From: Trichoplusia ni
Lineage: Eukaryota; Arthropoda; Insecta; Lepidoptera; Noctuidae
Direction of reading: 5' to 3'
DNA length: 64,000 bases
NCBI RefSeq assembly: GCF_003590095.1
Contig: NC_039481.1
Coordinates: 2,852,001-2,916,000, forward strand
Position numbers and translations under genes: made by a program. Shown piece after piece: positions 13,175 to 24,618 of this stretch; positions within the stretch are counted from its first letter, which is position 1, and each line of letters starts with the position of its first letter. The notes beneath the pieces are model-generated. The model was not told where the DNA came from, made no database searches, and worked only from the letters and a program-made list of their open reading frames with translations.

Positions 13175-16100
13175 TTACTGTTGGACGGCGGCGTTGGCGA
13201 TGATTGAGGGAGAGTTGATGGTCTCGCCGAGACTCTCCAGCAACTCCTTACGGTAGTCATCAAAGTCGCCGTCGACCTGGTAGGGAAATATTTTGTTATT
13301 AAAATTGTTCATGTAAATTATCAAGTTCATTTGCAATAAATACAAAGTTTTGAAGTAACAGCAGTTTTGGGCTATTGTATTTTTTGAAAGGTCTGTTCAT
13401 TTAGCCTCGGCTGAGTGCATCGATAAAAGATTAATAAACAGCCAGAGAGCAAAAACAAAAAAGGGCGGGCCAACCTTACAAAATCTGGCACCATGGCATA
13501 AAGTGCATTATTTTAATTTTTTTTTAGCTCGTGTACCCTGCGAAGTATTCACCACCCCAAGACCAACATAAAATATAGTTAGTAAGAAAATAAATATATT
13601 ATATCGTACCTCATTAATAGTCTGGTCCTCTATAACGTACAGCGCGCAGTCGGTCTCCCTGATGAGTCGCTCGTCGTGAGACACGATCACGACGCCGCCC
13701 TTGTAGTCGTTGATGGCGTCCGCCAGGGCGTCTATACTCTCTATGTCCAGGTTGTTCGTAGGCTCGTCCTGTGTTTTTACTTGTGTTAGAAGGATATCGC
13801 TCATGGAAAAGGACGCTCGGTTATGTAAGAAACTTGTCGGAAAACACCGAAAAATACGCGAGAGTAAATTTAATAAATATGTATTTTCCACAGTAACTAT
13901 CGTTAGAATAATTCATTAGAACTCGGTTCGACGCGTTACTCCGCCGTGTCAGCTCATTATTAAGGACTCCGGAAAAACACGCGAGAGTAAACCGTTGTAT
14001 ATCTGTCCTCAGATATGGCCAATGGTTTACAAACAGCAATTTTCGCGTACATTCAATACATGAGCACACTAAAAGTTAAAAAGATGTTTTGCATTTTTTT
14101 TATTATCATCAAATTAAGAATACTTCCAACCATAGTTGTTTAACTTACCAGAATAACGACATCTGGCGCCATCAGCGTCAGTTCAGCAAGGGCTACCCTG
14201 GCCTTCTGCCCTCCACTGAGGTCCTTCATCTTGATGGTGTGCGCATGACTCGCGAGCCCGAAGGTCCCGAGGGCCTTGCGCGCCTTCTCATACTGCAGCC
14301 CGAACAACCGCTGCAGGTACTCAGCGGGAGACTCTTCAGCGGTCAGGTGTTCCCCTGAGTGCTGGTCGAAGCGACCTATACGCTGTTGGGAAAAACAATC
14401 TGTCAGGAAGTAATAGTTTTCTTTGGTATGACGACACTTGTGAGTGATATGTGTGAATAACAAACACCACAAAAAAGAGATGTTCCGTGGTCAGGCTGAG
14501 AAATTAATCATCTCAAAAATGTTTTTTTTTTTGTTTTATTTTTAAAGTTTTGTCTTACCCGCATCTCTGAAGTTTGTTCAGATATTTATTGCACAAAACA
14601 TCGTTAATCGACCCTTTTCAATACAAGAAAAGGCTTCTGGCCAGAAGAAGGATTTTTACAGCCTTGTTTGCTGTCCAAAAAAACACATGGATTCAATCTG
14701 CAGCTTATTTCGTGCGCTATTCCTACCCTACCTTTTTAATAACACTTAAATAGACCTATTTTTCTGCATGCCATTATCTATGTACAAACTGTCACAAACG
14801 CAATGCATACCAGCCTATGATTCCTAATGAGGTCACCATCGATGGGGTTGAGCTCGCCGACAAGCAGCTTGAGGAAGGTGGACTTGCCCACTCCGTTGGG
14901 GCCCACGATGGCGATACGAGAGTTCAAGTCGATACCGAAGTCCACGCCCTTGAACAGAGGCTTCTGGCCCGGGAAGTTGAAGTTTACATCTGTAGGGGAA
15001 TTCAAGTATTGAAGATGTTATTATTTGGTAAACCAATCGTTCCAATTTTATATTTCATCATCGTCCTAGCCTTTTCCCAACCATGTTGGGGTCCATTGAC
15101 CTCCTAAAACCAGTTACATGGGCAATACGATACCCCTTAGACTGGAGCTAGACCAGTTAGACCAATTTTATTTTTGTTACTTAGAATAGGCAAAAAAGAA
15201 ACCATACAAGACCGATATAACTAACTCCTAAAAGGTAAACCCTAGTGTATCTTTTTGCACGAAAACTAAGTTTAAAAATAGAACGAGACAAAATCAATGT
15301 AAAACAAAAATAAAGGTTACCAAATCAAATATACCAATTGATGCCAAGATGCAGATAAATAACTCTTTTGTTCAAAAATGTTGCATAAGATTTTTGTTCC
15401 TTTCTCAAAAATAAAGTTTGTCAGGATAGAAGTTACACGTGACCTCAACAATTACAACAATTTTTGGTGCGAAATCATGACATTTTTTTTTGATGTGCAA
15501 AATAAAAGCGATACTAGTATCCAAGGTCACGTAGACTACGTAGTATACATACTGTGCAGTCCAAGTATAGGCGGCTGTAGAGGCGGCGGGTCGGGGAAGG
15601 AGAACTTGACGATGTACTCCTTGGGCCGCTGCAGCAGCGTGGCCGGCGCCGCGCTGTCCTCGTCCTCGCGCTGCGCCTTGCTGCGGTTCTTCTCCTGCTT
15701 ACGTGTCAACGACTCCTTCTGTTTCTTTTCCTGTCATGCCGAAATTATTTGTTTGAGAGTACACGTGGCTGAGCAGATGATGGACATGTGTACATGTTAA
15801 AGGGTTGATCGGTTGGCGTGGCGTGGTTGAGGTAACCACGGCAAACACAGGCAAAAATATGTGATCCACGAATGCTTTTCCCAAGTCTCGGTGTCTTTGG
15901 GCATATGACTTCGCGTCTGCGACACAAGGACCAAATTATATAGTAAGCCAGACTTTTTTTAAAGCAAAAAAATGAGGAAGTTGCCGCTACGGGGAGACAA
16001 AAAGAGATAGTGCGACAGGGTGTGAACTTTTATGACAATTGACAGGAAGAGTGAATGGCCGAGATCGCTGCCGCGCTGGAAGGAACGTAAAAGCTTTTCC

Positions 16101-19100
16101 CAGTAGTAGGATACAGATTTCCTATAATATATATTTGTCTCTTGGTATTGGTTGGTTATATACTGGTTTCTTATATACTTATGTTTCGACTTACGGCTTG
16201 TTTCTTCGACTGTCCATGCGCCTTCAAGTCTTTCAACCTCTTCTCCTGCTTCTCATACTCTTTGATCATCTCCTTCCGCTTCTGCGCGTACATCTTCTTG
16301 AACATTGAGTAGTTACCCTTATAGTAGTACAACTTCTGCTGGTCCAAGTGTATGATCTCGTTACACACGTTATCCAAGAAAGACTGGTCGTGGGAGACTA
16401 CGAGTAACGTTTTCTTCCATCCTTGTAAGTAGCTGAAATTTCGAACAGTTCATAGATGACTAGCGAAAAGACACATAATTATCGATAATCAAAAGTGACA
16501 AAAGAATTGTAACAGTTTATTGAAAAGTTGATGATTAGTAATCTATCGATGGAGATTATCATTTGATCTTACAACAAGGAAATCAATTCTAGGTTAGTCG
16601 CAATGCAACGTCGATTATTTGACTCGTAGATATGGTGGAAGAAAGAGTCGAAGAGAATATAGATGGCGCTATGGAGCTGGCAACAGAAATTAAATAACAC
16701 TTACTTATCCAACCAAATGACAGCGTTCAAATCCAAGTGATTTGTAGGCTCGTCAAGCATCAACAATGTCGGTTCAATATACAGAGCCCTGGAACAAAAG
16801 ATATTTTTAAAATAGTTTTATAAAATGGCTGACTGGTGGGGAATGCTTGAAGAATTAAGTCCGTCATTTTACATCCTTTATATAAGAGGTGTTTATAAAG
16901 AATGTAAAGATTCTCTCTCTCGCAAAGGACAAGGATTAAGTATAAATCACCAAGCATGAAATGACTCCTACCGCTTTGGGTCGAGCGGAATGGAGTATCA
17001 GACTTCTGCTGACTAAATCCCACCCTTGTTCCTTCCTTTGCCCTTCGTATACCGGGGTCACGTAAACTCCCGATACGATACGATCCCGCTGCCCCAGCAG
17101 GAATAGCAAGTGCTCAATTTGCGGACTGAGTTGAAACCGCAGGAGCCTAAAAGTACGTTAGAATCATACCTAGCGAGTGAGACTCTCATCCGCCAGCCTC
17201 CGGAGAAGTTCTTGGTGGCGCGGTCCTGCATCTCGCGGCTGAAGCCCAGACCCGCCAGGATGCGGCGCGCGCGAGGCTCCGCGGAGTCCGCGCCGATGGC
17301 CTTCAGCTCCGCGTACACCTAGCGACACACGTATGTTACAATCCTGTACATGTATGCATGTGTATCCAACAACGCTGCCATTTTTAATTCATCGTGTTCC
17401 TTAACCAAGTGACTCGGAATCCTTTGTGTATTTCGTTAAGTTTCTTATTAAAGAAAATAATATGGCAACACCTGTTAGGGTAGCCAGTTGATACTAAAGC
17501 TACTACAATATTGAAGACTCACCTCATTTAATCTATCTTGTTTGCTGAGATTACCCTTTTCTATGATTGCTTCTAACTCTTTGCATTCGTTGAGCAGTTC
17601 TAAAAAAAAAATTACATGTATCCTTATAATCGTAAATATTCAAATTCAATATTAATCAAATGAAAAATTATTCATAACATCTTACCAGTCCTCTTAACAT
17701 CAGCTTCAAGAAGAGTGTCGACGGCGCTCATATCGCTGGCTGTGACCTCCTGCTCACACAACAGTATATCTATATGCGGTGGGAGAGGGAAGGCGCGTTG
17801 TGCCAAATGCCTCAACAGCGTGGTCTTTCCGTGGCCGTTGGGGCCGACCAGACCGTACCGTCTACCGTTAGCAATCAACAGGTTAGCGTTCACGAACAAA
17901 TCCTTTCCTTTCGCACTGATAGAGAAGTTCTCCACTTTTATGTCTACTGCGTTCTCCAGGGCTGCCATCTGACCTGTTAATAATTTATGATTATAATTAG
18001 ACTACTATTCTTCTCTCGCCTTAGAGGCTTTTTTTTGGTAAGGCGGAATCCTCACGAATACCCGCTCCATCGGGGCAAAACAGACTCTTACTGTCTGTAA
18101 AAACTGTAAAACTGTCGGTTAATGGCCATGCGTGGCAATCCCTCATACACCGACCGCGGAACCGACATTACTTCATAAAATTAGACCATTGCAATTGTGG
18201 AAAAGAGACAACTCTACGCCGGGCATTGTTTCGGTTCCACACCGGCAACAATTCATTCTAAGAGATGGTGTTCTGGTGGTACGTCTACAGACGTATCGTT
18301 ATTAATCAGTATCGAGTTTCGAGTTGCAACCAAATGGAAATATTTAACATGATTCTCAATAAAAAGGTACACAATAATATACATACCAGCAGTTTTCTGT
18401 GCCTGGCTGACTGTGAAGTTGGCGTCAAGATCACTGTGTCCCTGGCCTCCCTTCTTCGTCAACAACTCCACTTGCTTCTCATACTCCTGCTGTTTCTTTA
18501 ACTTCTTCTTTTCCTTATGACTCATTTTCTTCTCTGCTGGCTCGGCTGCCTCTTTCTCTTCAGAGAGTTCTGTTACTTTGTCGTCCTCTTCCATGGCTTC
18601 TTCTTCTACTGGTTCAGCAATTTCCTCTTTTTTGCTCTTCTTCTTTTTATCCTGGATTACAAATAAAATTTATTTTAAACAGCCAATAAAATAATTAAGG
18701 ATACAACATTATTTAGAAAGGTGAGTACTGTTACAATAAGAATAGGTAAAATACTAGGCGGATAATATTACGCCTACATGAATTCCAATAGAATAGATTC
18801 TTGAACAATTTACCTTGCTTTTAACTGGTTCCGCTTCAACTTCTGGTTCAGTCTCTTTAATCTCGAATTTCTTTAATTCAGCTTCTATATCATCCATGTT
18901 ATTCTTCTTTTTATGTTTACCTATAGATATATTTAATATACATATATTTATATAAAGTAAAAACCCATTTCAAACACTTGCAATAAATTTATGCCATTGG
19001 TTGAACATCAACAAATAGATATATATAGCAAAAACACTTTTTAAAGGTATAAAATTAAATAAAGCATGCAAATTACCTTTACTTTTAACTATGGCGACGG

Positions 19101-21447
19101 GTATTTCCTCCTCGTCATCAGACGGTTCAATTTTTAGTTCCTTATCACTCTCTTCATCAGGCCAATCTTCTTTCTTTCCTTTACCTAAAAAAAATCGAAA
19201 TGCCACATGAACATTGCAATATTTATAGTTAAAAAGAAATTTCCTACATTATATGAAGATATAAGCACTTTCAGATCTAGGATTGGCATTTAGGAGAGGG
19301 GCTTTACATCCTCTTCTCTATGTATACAAAGAATTTAAATCTTTACAAAAACAAATCACACAAAACAATTCAAGAGATAGCCACAATAATAAATTGTGGC
19401 TATCTCTTGAACTAACAATGCCCATAATAGAATACTTCTCTCACTATTCTTAGGTTTTTTTTTTTATAATTTAAAAGTCAGATGACTTGGGCTCATGTAA
19501 CAAGACATTTTTTTTAGAAACATTCATTAATATGCGTACAAACCTTTTTTTGACTTTGACTTGGCAGCAGGCTTAGCTTGATTACTTGAAACATTACTAA
19601 CTACTGATTTGGAGTCATCATGATCCTCATCTTCTGATGATTCAGCTTCTATATTTTTCTTTTTATTTTTAGCTAAAATTATAAAGGATTTAATTAATCT
19701 TCTCAATATAATCAATTTGTTGAAATCTAGATGCAAACAATGCTTTGTAAAAGGACATTAGTAGAATTTGTGTAAGAATAAATAAAGAGTAACACAAAAT
19801 AACATTTTTATACATAAAAAATATTATAGTGTGTGACCCTTAAAAAGTAGATGCTGTTGCTTACTTTTCGTTAAAACTTTTTTTGAGGAACAATTCCATT
19901 ACACGTAATTGTTCATGAAACTCTAATCATTGCCCCAGCACATGCACAAAAGTGATAATATCTCTCCTTTTTTAACATTTCTTTTTCCTGCTCTGCTCTT
20001 ATATATTATAGCATTAGCATGTTCAAAAAAACTCTTCAGCTTTATAATACCAAAATAATTTACTAGAGTTACAACTAAATATTGAATATTTAGATGTTAC
20101 TAGTTTGTAGTAACTATTTTCGCAACTCAAAACATTATGTAGATGATAACTAATTGAACAGATACTCACTTTTCTTTTTACTCACAGGCTTTGCAATTTC
20201 TTCTTCTGAAACCTCCTTAAGTTCAGCATCGCTACCTTGAGAAGACCAGTCCTCGTCTTTCTTACCTTTGCCTAGAACATAAAATGCACACAAATAACTA
20301 AATAATGTTGAATCATTGCCAAATATTAATAATAACTTCAAATAAACAAATGCATTGTGATGCCAATTTTATTTACAAAAATATTGATTTGCTGTTGCTA
20401 TTACATCTTTAAGTAGATATAGCTTTAAGACTTTTTTTGGAGTATGTTCCTTCCTGAATATTTAAGACTGAGCATCTATACATGTCTAAACCTATCAATA
20501 CAAAGCTATGTTTTCATATGTTAATTATATAATTGAGTCCTGCAGTTTTACAAAAAGTGTTCATTTTTAACATTATGATATTTTAATTAAATCTGAACAA
20601 AGTTATTTTTATAAAATAACTCACAAACTAACAGCATTTAAACTTAGACAACTTTATGATGATAGAGTTTTTATTGACTAAAATAAAATGGATACCTTTC
20701 TTTTTTTTACTGCTTTTGGCTGAAGATTTAGCAGCAGTGTTTGCTACATTGCTAGGTGTTTTAATATCATCCTGTTCTTCATCTGATTCTTGTCCTTTCT
20801 TTTTATTTTTAGCTAAAACAAAAGATATTTAAGTTAAAACCAAAGCGCATCTCCCCAGAATAATAATTTCATAGTGTAGGTAGAAAACTATGAAAATGAC
20901 AAGTTTGTTGCCACCAGTCATTTTCATTAATTCTTAACTAATCACATAGCAATTAATTAGAGTTAGTATCAGAAACTAATATAGTAGTTTGAGCATCAAA
21001 CCTTAAACCGACGAGACTAATAATGTAAAACTTTATAAAAGTATCTCATACCTAGGCTGGCAGATATGAAAAGTTCAACTGCAAACATTGTGTACCTGGC
21101 GGCGTATAAGGTATAAGAAAACTAAAAGTTACTAGTGTTATCATGTAAGACTTAGTATATAACAGAAAGAACACTAATTAGCATAAACATTTTCAAAACA
21201 TATGTTAACCTTTCTTTTGTGATTTCTTGGCCGCCGGTTTAGGCACATCTTCATCGTCTGATGCCTGATGTTTCTTCTGCACTTCGCCCTCGTCACTATC
21301 GCTCCAGTCACCTGCGTTGCCTTTTCCTTTCTTTTTCCCTTTTCCTTTACTTTTAGAGGTTAGCTCATGAGTGTCGTTCGCTGTCTTTTTCTCATCGAAC
21401 TCGTCCTCGAAATCTTGGTTCTTCTTGTTTCCCTTCTTTTTTGACAT
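13175..21447 (-). CDS. ABCF1: ATP-binding cassette sub-family F member 1 (ABCF1-like)
   Basis: Seventeen exons: 21447-21210, 20812-20696, 20271-20170, 19672-19544, 19184-19077, 18920-18814, 18651-18387, 17973-17686, 17599-17523, 17318-17170, 16788-16705, 16432-16195, 15730-15553, 14989-14811, 14382-14149, 13768-13610, 13276-13175. They sum to 2754 nt (917 aa) with all phases compatible. The protein has a Lys/Glu-rich, low-complexity N-terminal region of about 350 residues and two ABC domains without membrane segments. Visible motifs are Walker A GPNGHGKT (about 399-406), signature FSGGW (515-519), Walker B ending LLMLDEP (D539-E540), then Walker A GPNGVGKS (723-730), signature LSGGQ (808-812) and VVILDEP (D832-E833), plus VVSHD and IVSHD switch motifs. 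ABCF1 proteins bind eIF2 and ribosomes and act in cytoplasmic translation. The long charged N-terminus separates this from ABCF2 and ABCF3. The start is the first ATG of exon 1; exons 2-5 look duplicated (see findings). Confidence 0.95.
15055..15160 (+). repeat. Dispersed repeat fragment, GATGAT-tailed family
   Basis: This ABCF1 intron segment contains CCTAGCCTTTTCCCAACCAT, GTTGGGGTC, GGGCAATACGATACCCCTTA and related blocks. Diverged versions of the same blocks occur at 25559-25652, 26329-26522 and 31362-31728. It is a truncated copy of a family that ends in a GATGAT-type simple repeat, as many non-LTR retrotransposon or SINE 3' ends do. I cannot name the family from sequence alone. Confidence 0.7.
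19369..19411. repeat. Perfect 18-bp inverted repeat (hairpin)
   Basis: Bases 19369-19386 and 19394-19411 are exact reverse complements separated by 7 nt. The hairpin lies in the ABCF1 intron between exons 4 and 5. No transposon ends or obvious target duplication are visible around it. Confidence 0.8.
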
Positions 21448-21828
21448 TTTCAACAGTTACTAAAGAAGATATCACTCCAAAAAAATGCAGAAATTGGCCA
21501 ACTCACTTATTTGTGAGACACAGGTGATGTGATGAACTGAATTAAATTGACACTTGCTTGACTTGACATTGACGGAGATGATCATTATCATCTGCTTGTC
21601 AAACAGAAATGCCAGACAAATTAAGTTTCAATTTAGTTTTGATTTTATAAAAATATAATTTTTAGTAAATATAATTTCAATTTTAGTTTTTCTTGTCGCT
21701 CAAGTAGTAAGTACATACTGATTTACAGTCTTTTTTTTGTTTCAAAAAGAAAGAAGAGCTTTGTTTTTGAAACGACTCCCGCACTAAGGAAATAAATCAT
21801 TAGTCATCAAAAATAACGTACAAATCAC

Positions 21829-21945
21829 ATGCACAAAGGCACCCAGACTCAGAACAAGCATTCGTGGATTACACAAATGCTTATCCTACAAGGGGATCGA
21901 ACCCGCGACGCGGCTGAGTTAAAGCTGAGTGGTCCATATTGACGG
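21829..21945 (-). repeat. SINE fragment, family B (tRNA-like)
   Basis: The segment contains the block AACAAGCATTCGTGGATTAC and, on the opposite strand, a B-box-like GGGTTCGATCCCC. Related blocks occur at 29268-29400 and 61495-61605, with a partial match at 55440-55510. It lies in the divergent region between the ABCF1 and serine-protease-homologue start codons. It looks like a degraded tRNA-derived retroposon. Confidence 0.6.
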
Positions 21946-22486
21946 ACATGCAGAGGATCGCAGTAGTTAGCTAACCTTCTCCACTGATTTTCAGCCCCTA
22001 AGTTCCTTCCACTTTACTATTAATAATATATTAATGAGAAATAATAATTTTAGTAATATCAAAATTTCTAAGTCAACTACCACGAAATGCGGTGTCAGCC
22101 TAACTATAAATGATGGCCAGAACTGGTATTGGAAAGACAACTTATGAATTTCATATGATTCCTCACTAGACCTTCGATGAATAATATACATCCACTAATT
22201 AACATCGCGTGAAGCCAGTGTCGTTGTTTTTTAAAAGCTTGTCCAAAATTTAGAAGTTTTAATTTTAGATTTATTTTAAATAAAATCTGTTCAAACCATA
22301 AGGTCACTGCTACTGCTACATTTGGGTACGTAATGAATGAAATCAAAGAGCTCGAATGCAAAACTTAGATCAGTATTTTAATTTCCTGGCAGCTTATACA
22401 AAACGACACATTAAAGAAGGAAATGAGAAATGATAGAAACGAAAAAAGAACTAGAATTTTCCTCTTGGATGAATTAGAATATTTTG

Positions 22487-23533
22487 ATGATGAAGACTGA
22501 ATTTGTTTTTCTGCAATTTTTGGTTTGTGTTGTATTTGTATTTAGTTTTATAGCTACTTGTGCTGGTGAAAATGTGAAGAAAAGTGTTGATGAGAACAGA
22601 GACGAAAATGGCGAAACTAACGATGAATCTAAAGATGAATCGTTGGACATCCCTGTTGAAAGTGAACCCAACAATATTACCTGTACACGAAGGCAAAATA
22701 GCCAAATGCATGAAATAAAACCAGCCCAACACAGGCAGTTTCCATTTATGGTTGCTATAATGTCTCAACAAAATGAATATTTGTGTTCCGGTGCTGTTGT
22801 ATCCAATGGATTGATATTAACAACAGCTAAGTGTACACAACTGCCTGTAAGTTACGTAATGTTAAATACGACCACCGATAAGAAGGACGATACCACAGTT
22901 TCTCTGCATGTAATAAAAAGTGAAAGATTCCCTACTTTCACTGGAAGTGAATCTTTAAAAGATGTTGGTGTTGTATACACAGAGAAACACAATTCCAGCG
23001 TTGCTTCAAAAATAACTCTCAGTAATTTCACAAATCCTCGTCAAATACTTGATGTTGTTGGCATAGGGTTTGGATTAAATGCAGACATCGGGCAAACTAA
23101 AGAACTTCAGTTCGTTGGCATGGAGAATCGCTCTCCCGAAGAAATTACAGAAGTTTTGAAAATATATTTTGACTGCGTTGAAACTAAGGTAGTTACCTGT
23201 TTCAAAGATACTGGTGGTCCTGCAGTATTTAATAATGAGCTTATCGGTATCATTATAAGAGGCCAAGACGAATGCTCGAAAGAAATGTCCGCCACGTACG
23301 CTGTAAACAAGAGGATGGTCGATGTTTTGCCATCATACACTTTTAAGGCTTGGCTGGATGAAAAAATTAAGAAGAACGACGAGCAAGAACAAGTTGCCTT
23401 AGTAGTTTACCCGTCTCCTCCCGCGTTGCGGTCGGACCATAGTGTGCATAAAATGATGAGTTCTGGGATACGACTTATTGCTATTCCAACACATGTTTTT
23501 ACGGGATGCTTGTGCATCTTGGCATGTTATTGA
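22487..23533 (+). CDS. Secreted trypsin-like serine protease homologue, catalytic residues replaced
   Basis: Single open frame of 348 aa with no intron. A hydrophobic leader (about residues 5-26, ending ATCAG) is followed by an acidic Asp/Glu/Asn-rich linker (about 29-62) and then an S1-family fold. The block around the usual catalytic His reads LTTAKC, with Lys115 in place of His. Asp159 sits in KDVGVV, the usual Asp block. The serine block reads CFKDTGGP, with Thr242 replacing the nucleophile. Two of three triad residues are therefore lost, and the protein should be a non-catalytic homologue (SPH). In insects such proteins serve as cofactors or regulators in clotting, melanisation or reproduction; the role here is unknown. 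The C-terminus ends in a hydrophobic stretch (about 328-348), so a GPI anchor or membrane tether is possible. The start is the first of two adjacent ATG codons. A polyadenylation signal AATAAA lies 48 bases after the stop. Confidence 0.88.
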   Translation: MMKTEFVFLQFLVCVVFVFSFIATCAGENVKKSVDENRDENGETNDESKDESLDIPVESEPNNITCTRRQNSQMHEIKPAQHRQFPFMVAIMSQQNEYLCSGAVVSNGLILTTAKCTQLPVSYVMLNTTTDKKDDTTVSLHVIKSERFPTFTGSESLKDVGVVYTEKHNSSVASKITLSNFTNPRQILDVVGIGFGLNADIGQTKELQFVGMENRSPEEITEVLKIYFDCVETKVVTCFKDTGGPAVFNNELIGIIIRGQDECSKEMSATYAVNKRMVDVLPSYTFKAWLDEKIKKNDEQEQVALVVYPSPPALRSDHSVHKMMSSGIRLIAIPTHVFTGCLCILACY

Positions 23534-23580
23534 TATTTTTCCTATATTTTAAAAGTGAAGAAAATTGTTCGTGAGTTTTC

Positions 23581-23586
23581 AATAAA
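23581..23586 (+). terminator. Polyadenylation signal AATAAA for the protease homologue
   Basis: A canonical AATAAA lies 48 nt downstream of the stop codon of the serine-protease-homologue gene, inside an A-rich run. Confidence 0.6.
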
Positions 23587-24618
23587 AAAAATTCAGGTCT
23601 CTACTTTTTTTATTTCAACTGATTATATATTTTAAGACCATACATTTAACACCAAACATTAGCATAATCCAGACTTTAAGTTTGTATGTCAGACTGAAAT
23701 CAACTCTTGCTAGCTAAACTCCACATCCTTACATGTTTATTGTGTGACAAGAGTTACTTTATTTTTGTCTTTAGGAACGTAGGTGCGAAGCGGAAAAATG
23801 GTACAAATAACAACGCACAAGTGAAGAGAAGCACCTCGCTCCAGTTTTCAGACACTAGGCAGACATAGACGCCACAGTGTAAAATCAGCATAGTAAATTA
23901 TTAATAATTAATGAATGTTTTGGTACAGTGTACAACGGACTTTATTCGGGGTTTATTTGCAAAATATTGAGTCTGTGGCTACTGGTTTCAGACATGCCTT
24001 TTTGGTGCCAGTCTATGGTGCCAGTCCAAATGTCCAATGTCAATTTGTCATGTGTGTCATGACACTCATGACAACACTAAACACGCACGTAAAGGACGCA
24101 GAGGATATTGTTGACGAAAACTGGAAAGGTTACAGTCACAGTATTTTACTGAACTTGTACCTATTCGTAATAATATTTAATTTGTGTTTTTTGTAACGAG
24201 TCATTTATAACCCCTGTATAGATTTCCCTGAAAATGCTAAATCTTCACTATTATTCCTTTGTTTGGTGTCCGTCGAAATACGAATAAATGAATTGTGATT
24301 ATCCTGAGGGGGTAAGTTATTTTCTTAAGTTTTTGCTATCATTAAACTATAACTAAATAACATTTTATTTGGCTAATTAAAGTGTAATCTTACTCTCTAA
24401 CTTATAAAAAAAACTTGAAATTAAAATAAAGAAGAAATATAAACTTTCGCGGTTGGGGGCTCACAGCTGAATTGTAATGTTATCTTAAACATTTAAATCG
24501 TAGATTAACAACCCTAAACATACCGGAAATATTGTTACAGAATCGGGGGGGAAACATTACGCCATCAGCTAGAAAACCCATTCACGGTTGCGGAGAACCA
24601 TACCAGAAAGCTAACAGT
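23587..24618 (+). other. Intergenic / 5' region of the torsin activator gene
   Basis: No independent gene is supported. An acceptor-like TTGTTACAG ends at 24540, and the frame is open from there to the chosen ATG at 24619. The first exon of the LAP1-like gene, coding or not, should therefore lie upstream. A candidate short frame with a possible donor occurs near 24070-24130, but I cannot confirm a join. Confidence 0.4.

Noticed and set aside
15378..15800. 140-codon plus-strand frame
   Set aside because: It is antisense to ABCF1 exon 13 and flanking introns; the minus-strand exon has clear homology.
22104..22771. Minus-strand frames overlapping the serine-protease-homologue leader
   Set aside because: Antisense shadows without features; the plus-strand frame has a signal peptide and an S1 fold.
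24070..24135. Candidate first coding exon of the torsin activator (MTTLNTHVKDAEDIVDENWK)
   Set aside because: Its natural donor gives phase 1, while the next exon needs phase 0, so the join would run into a stop.
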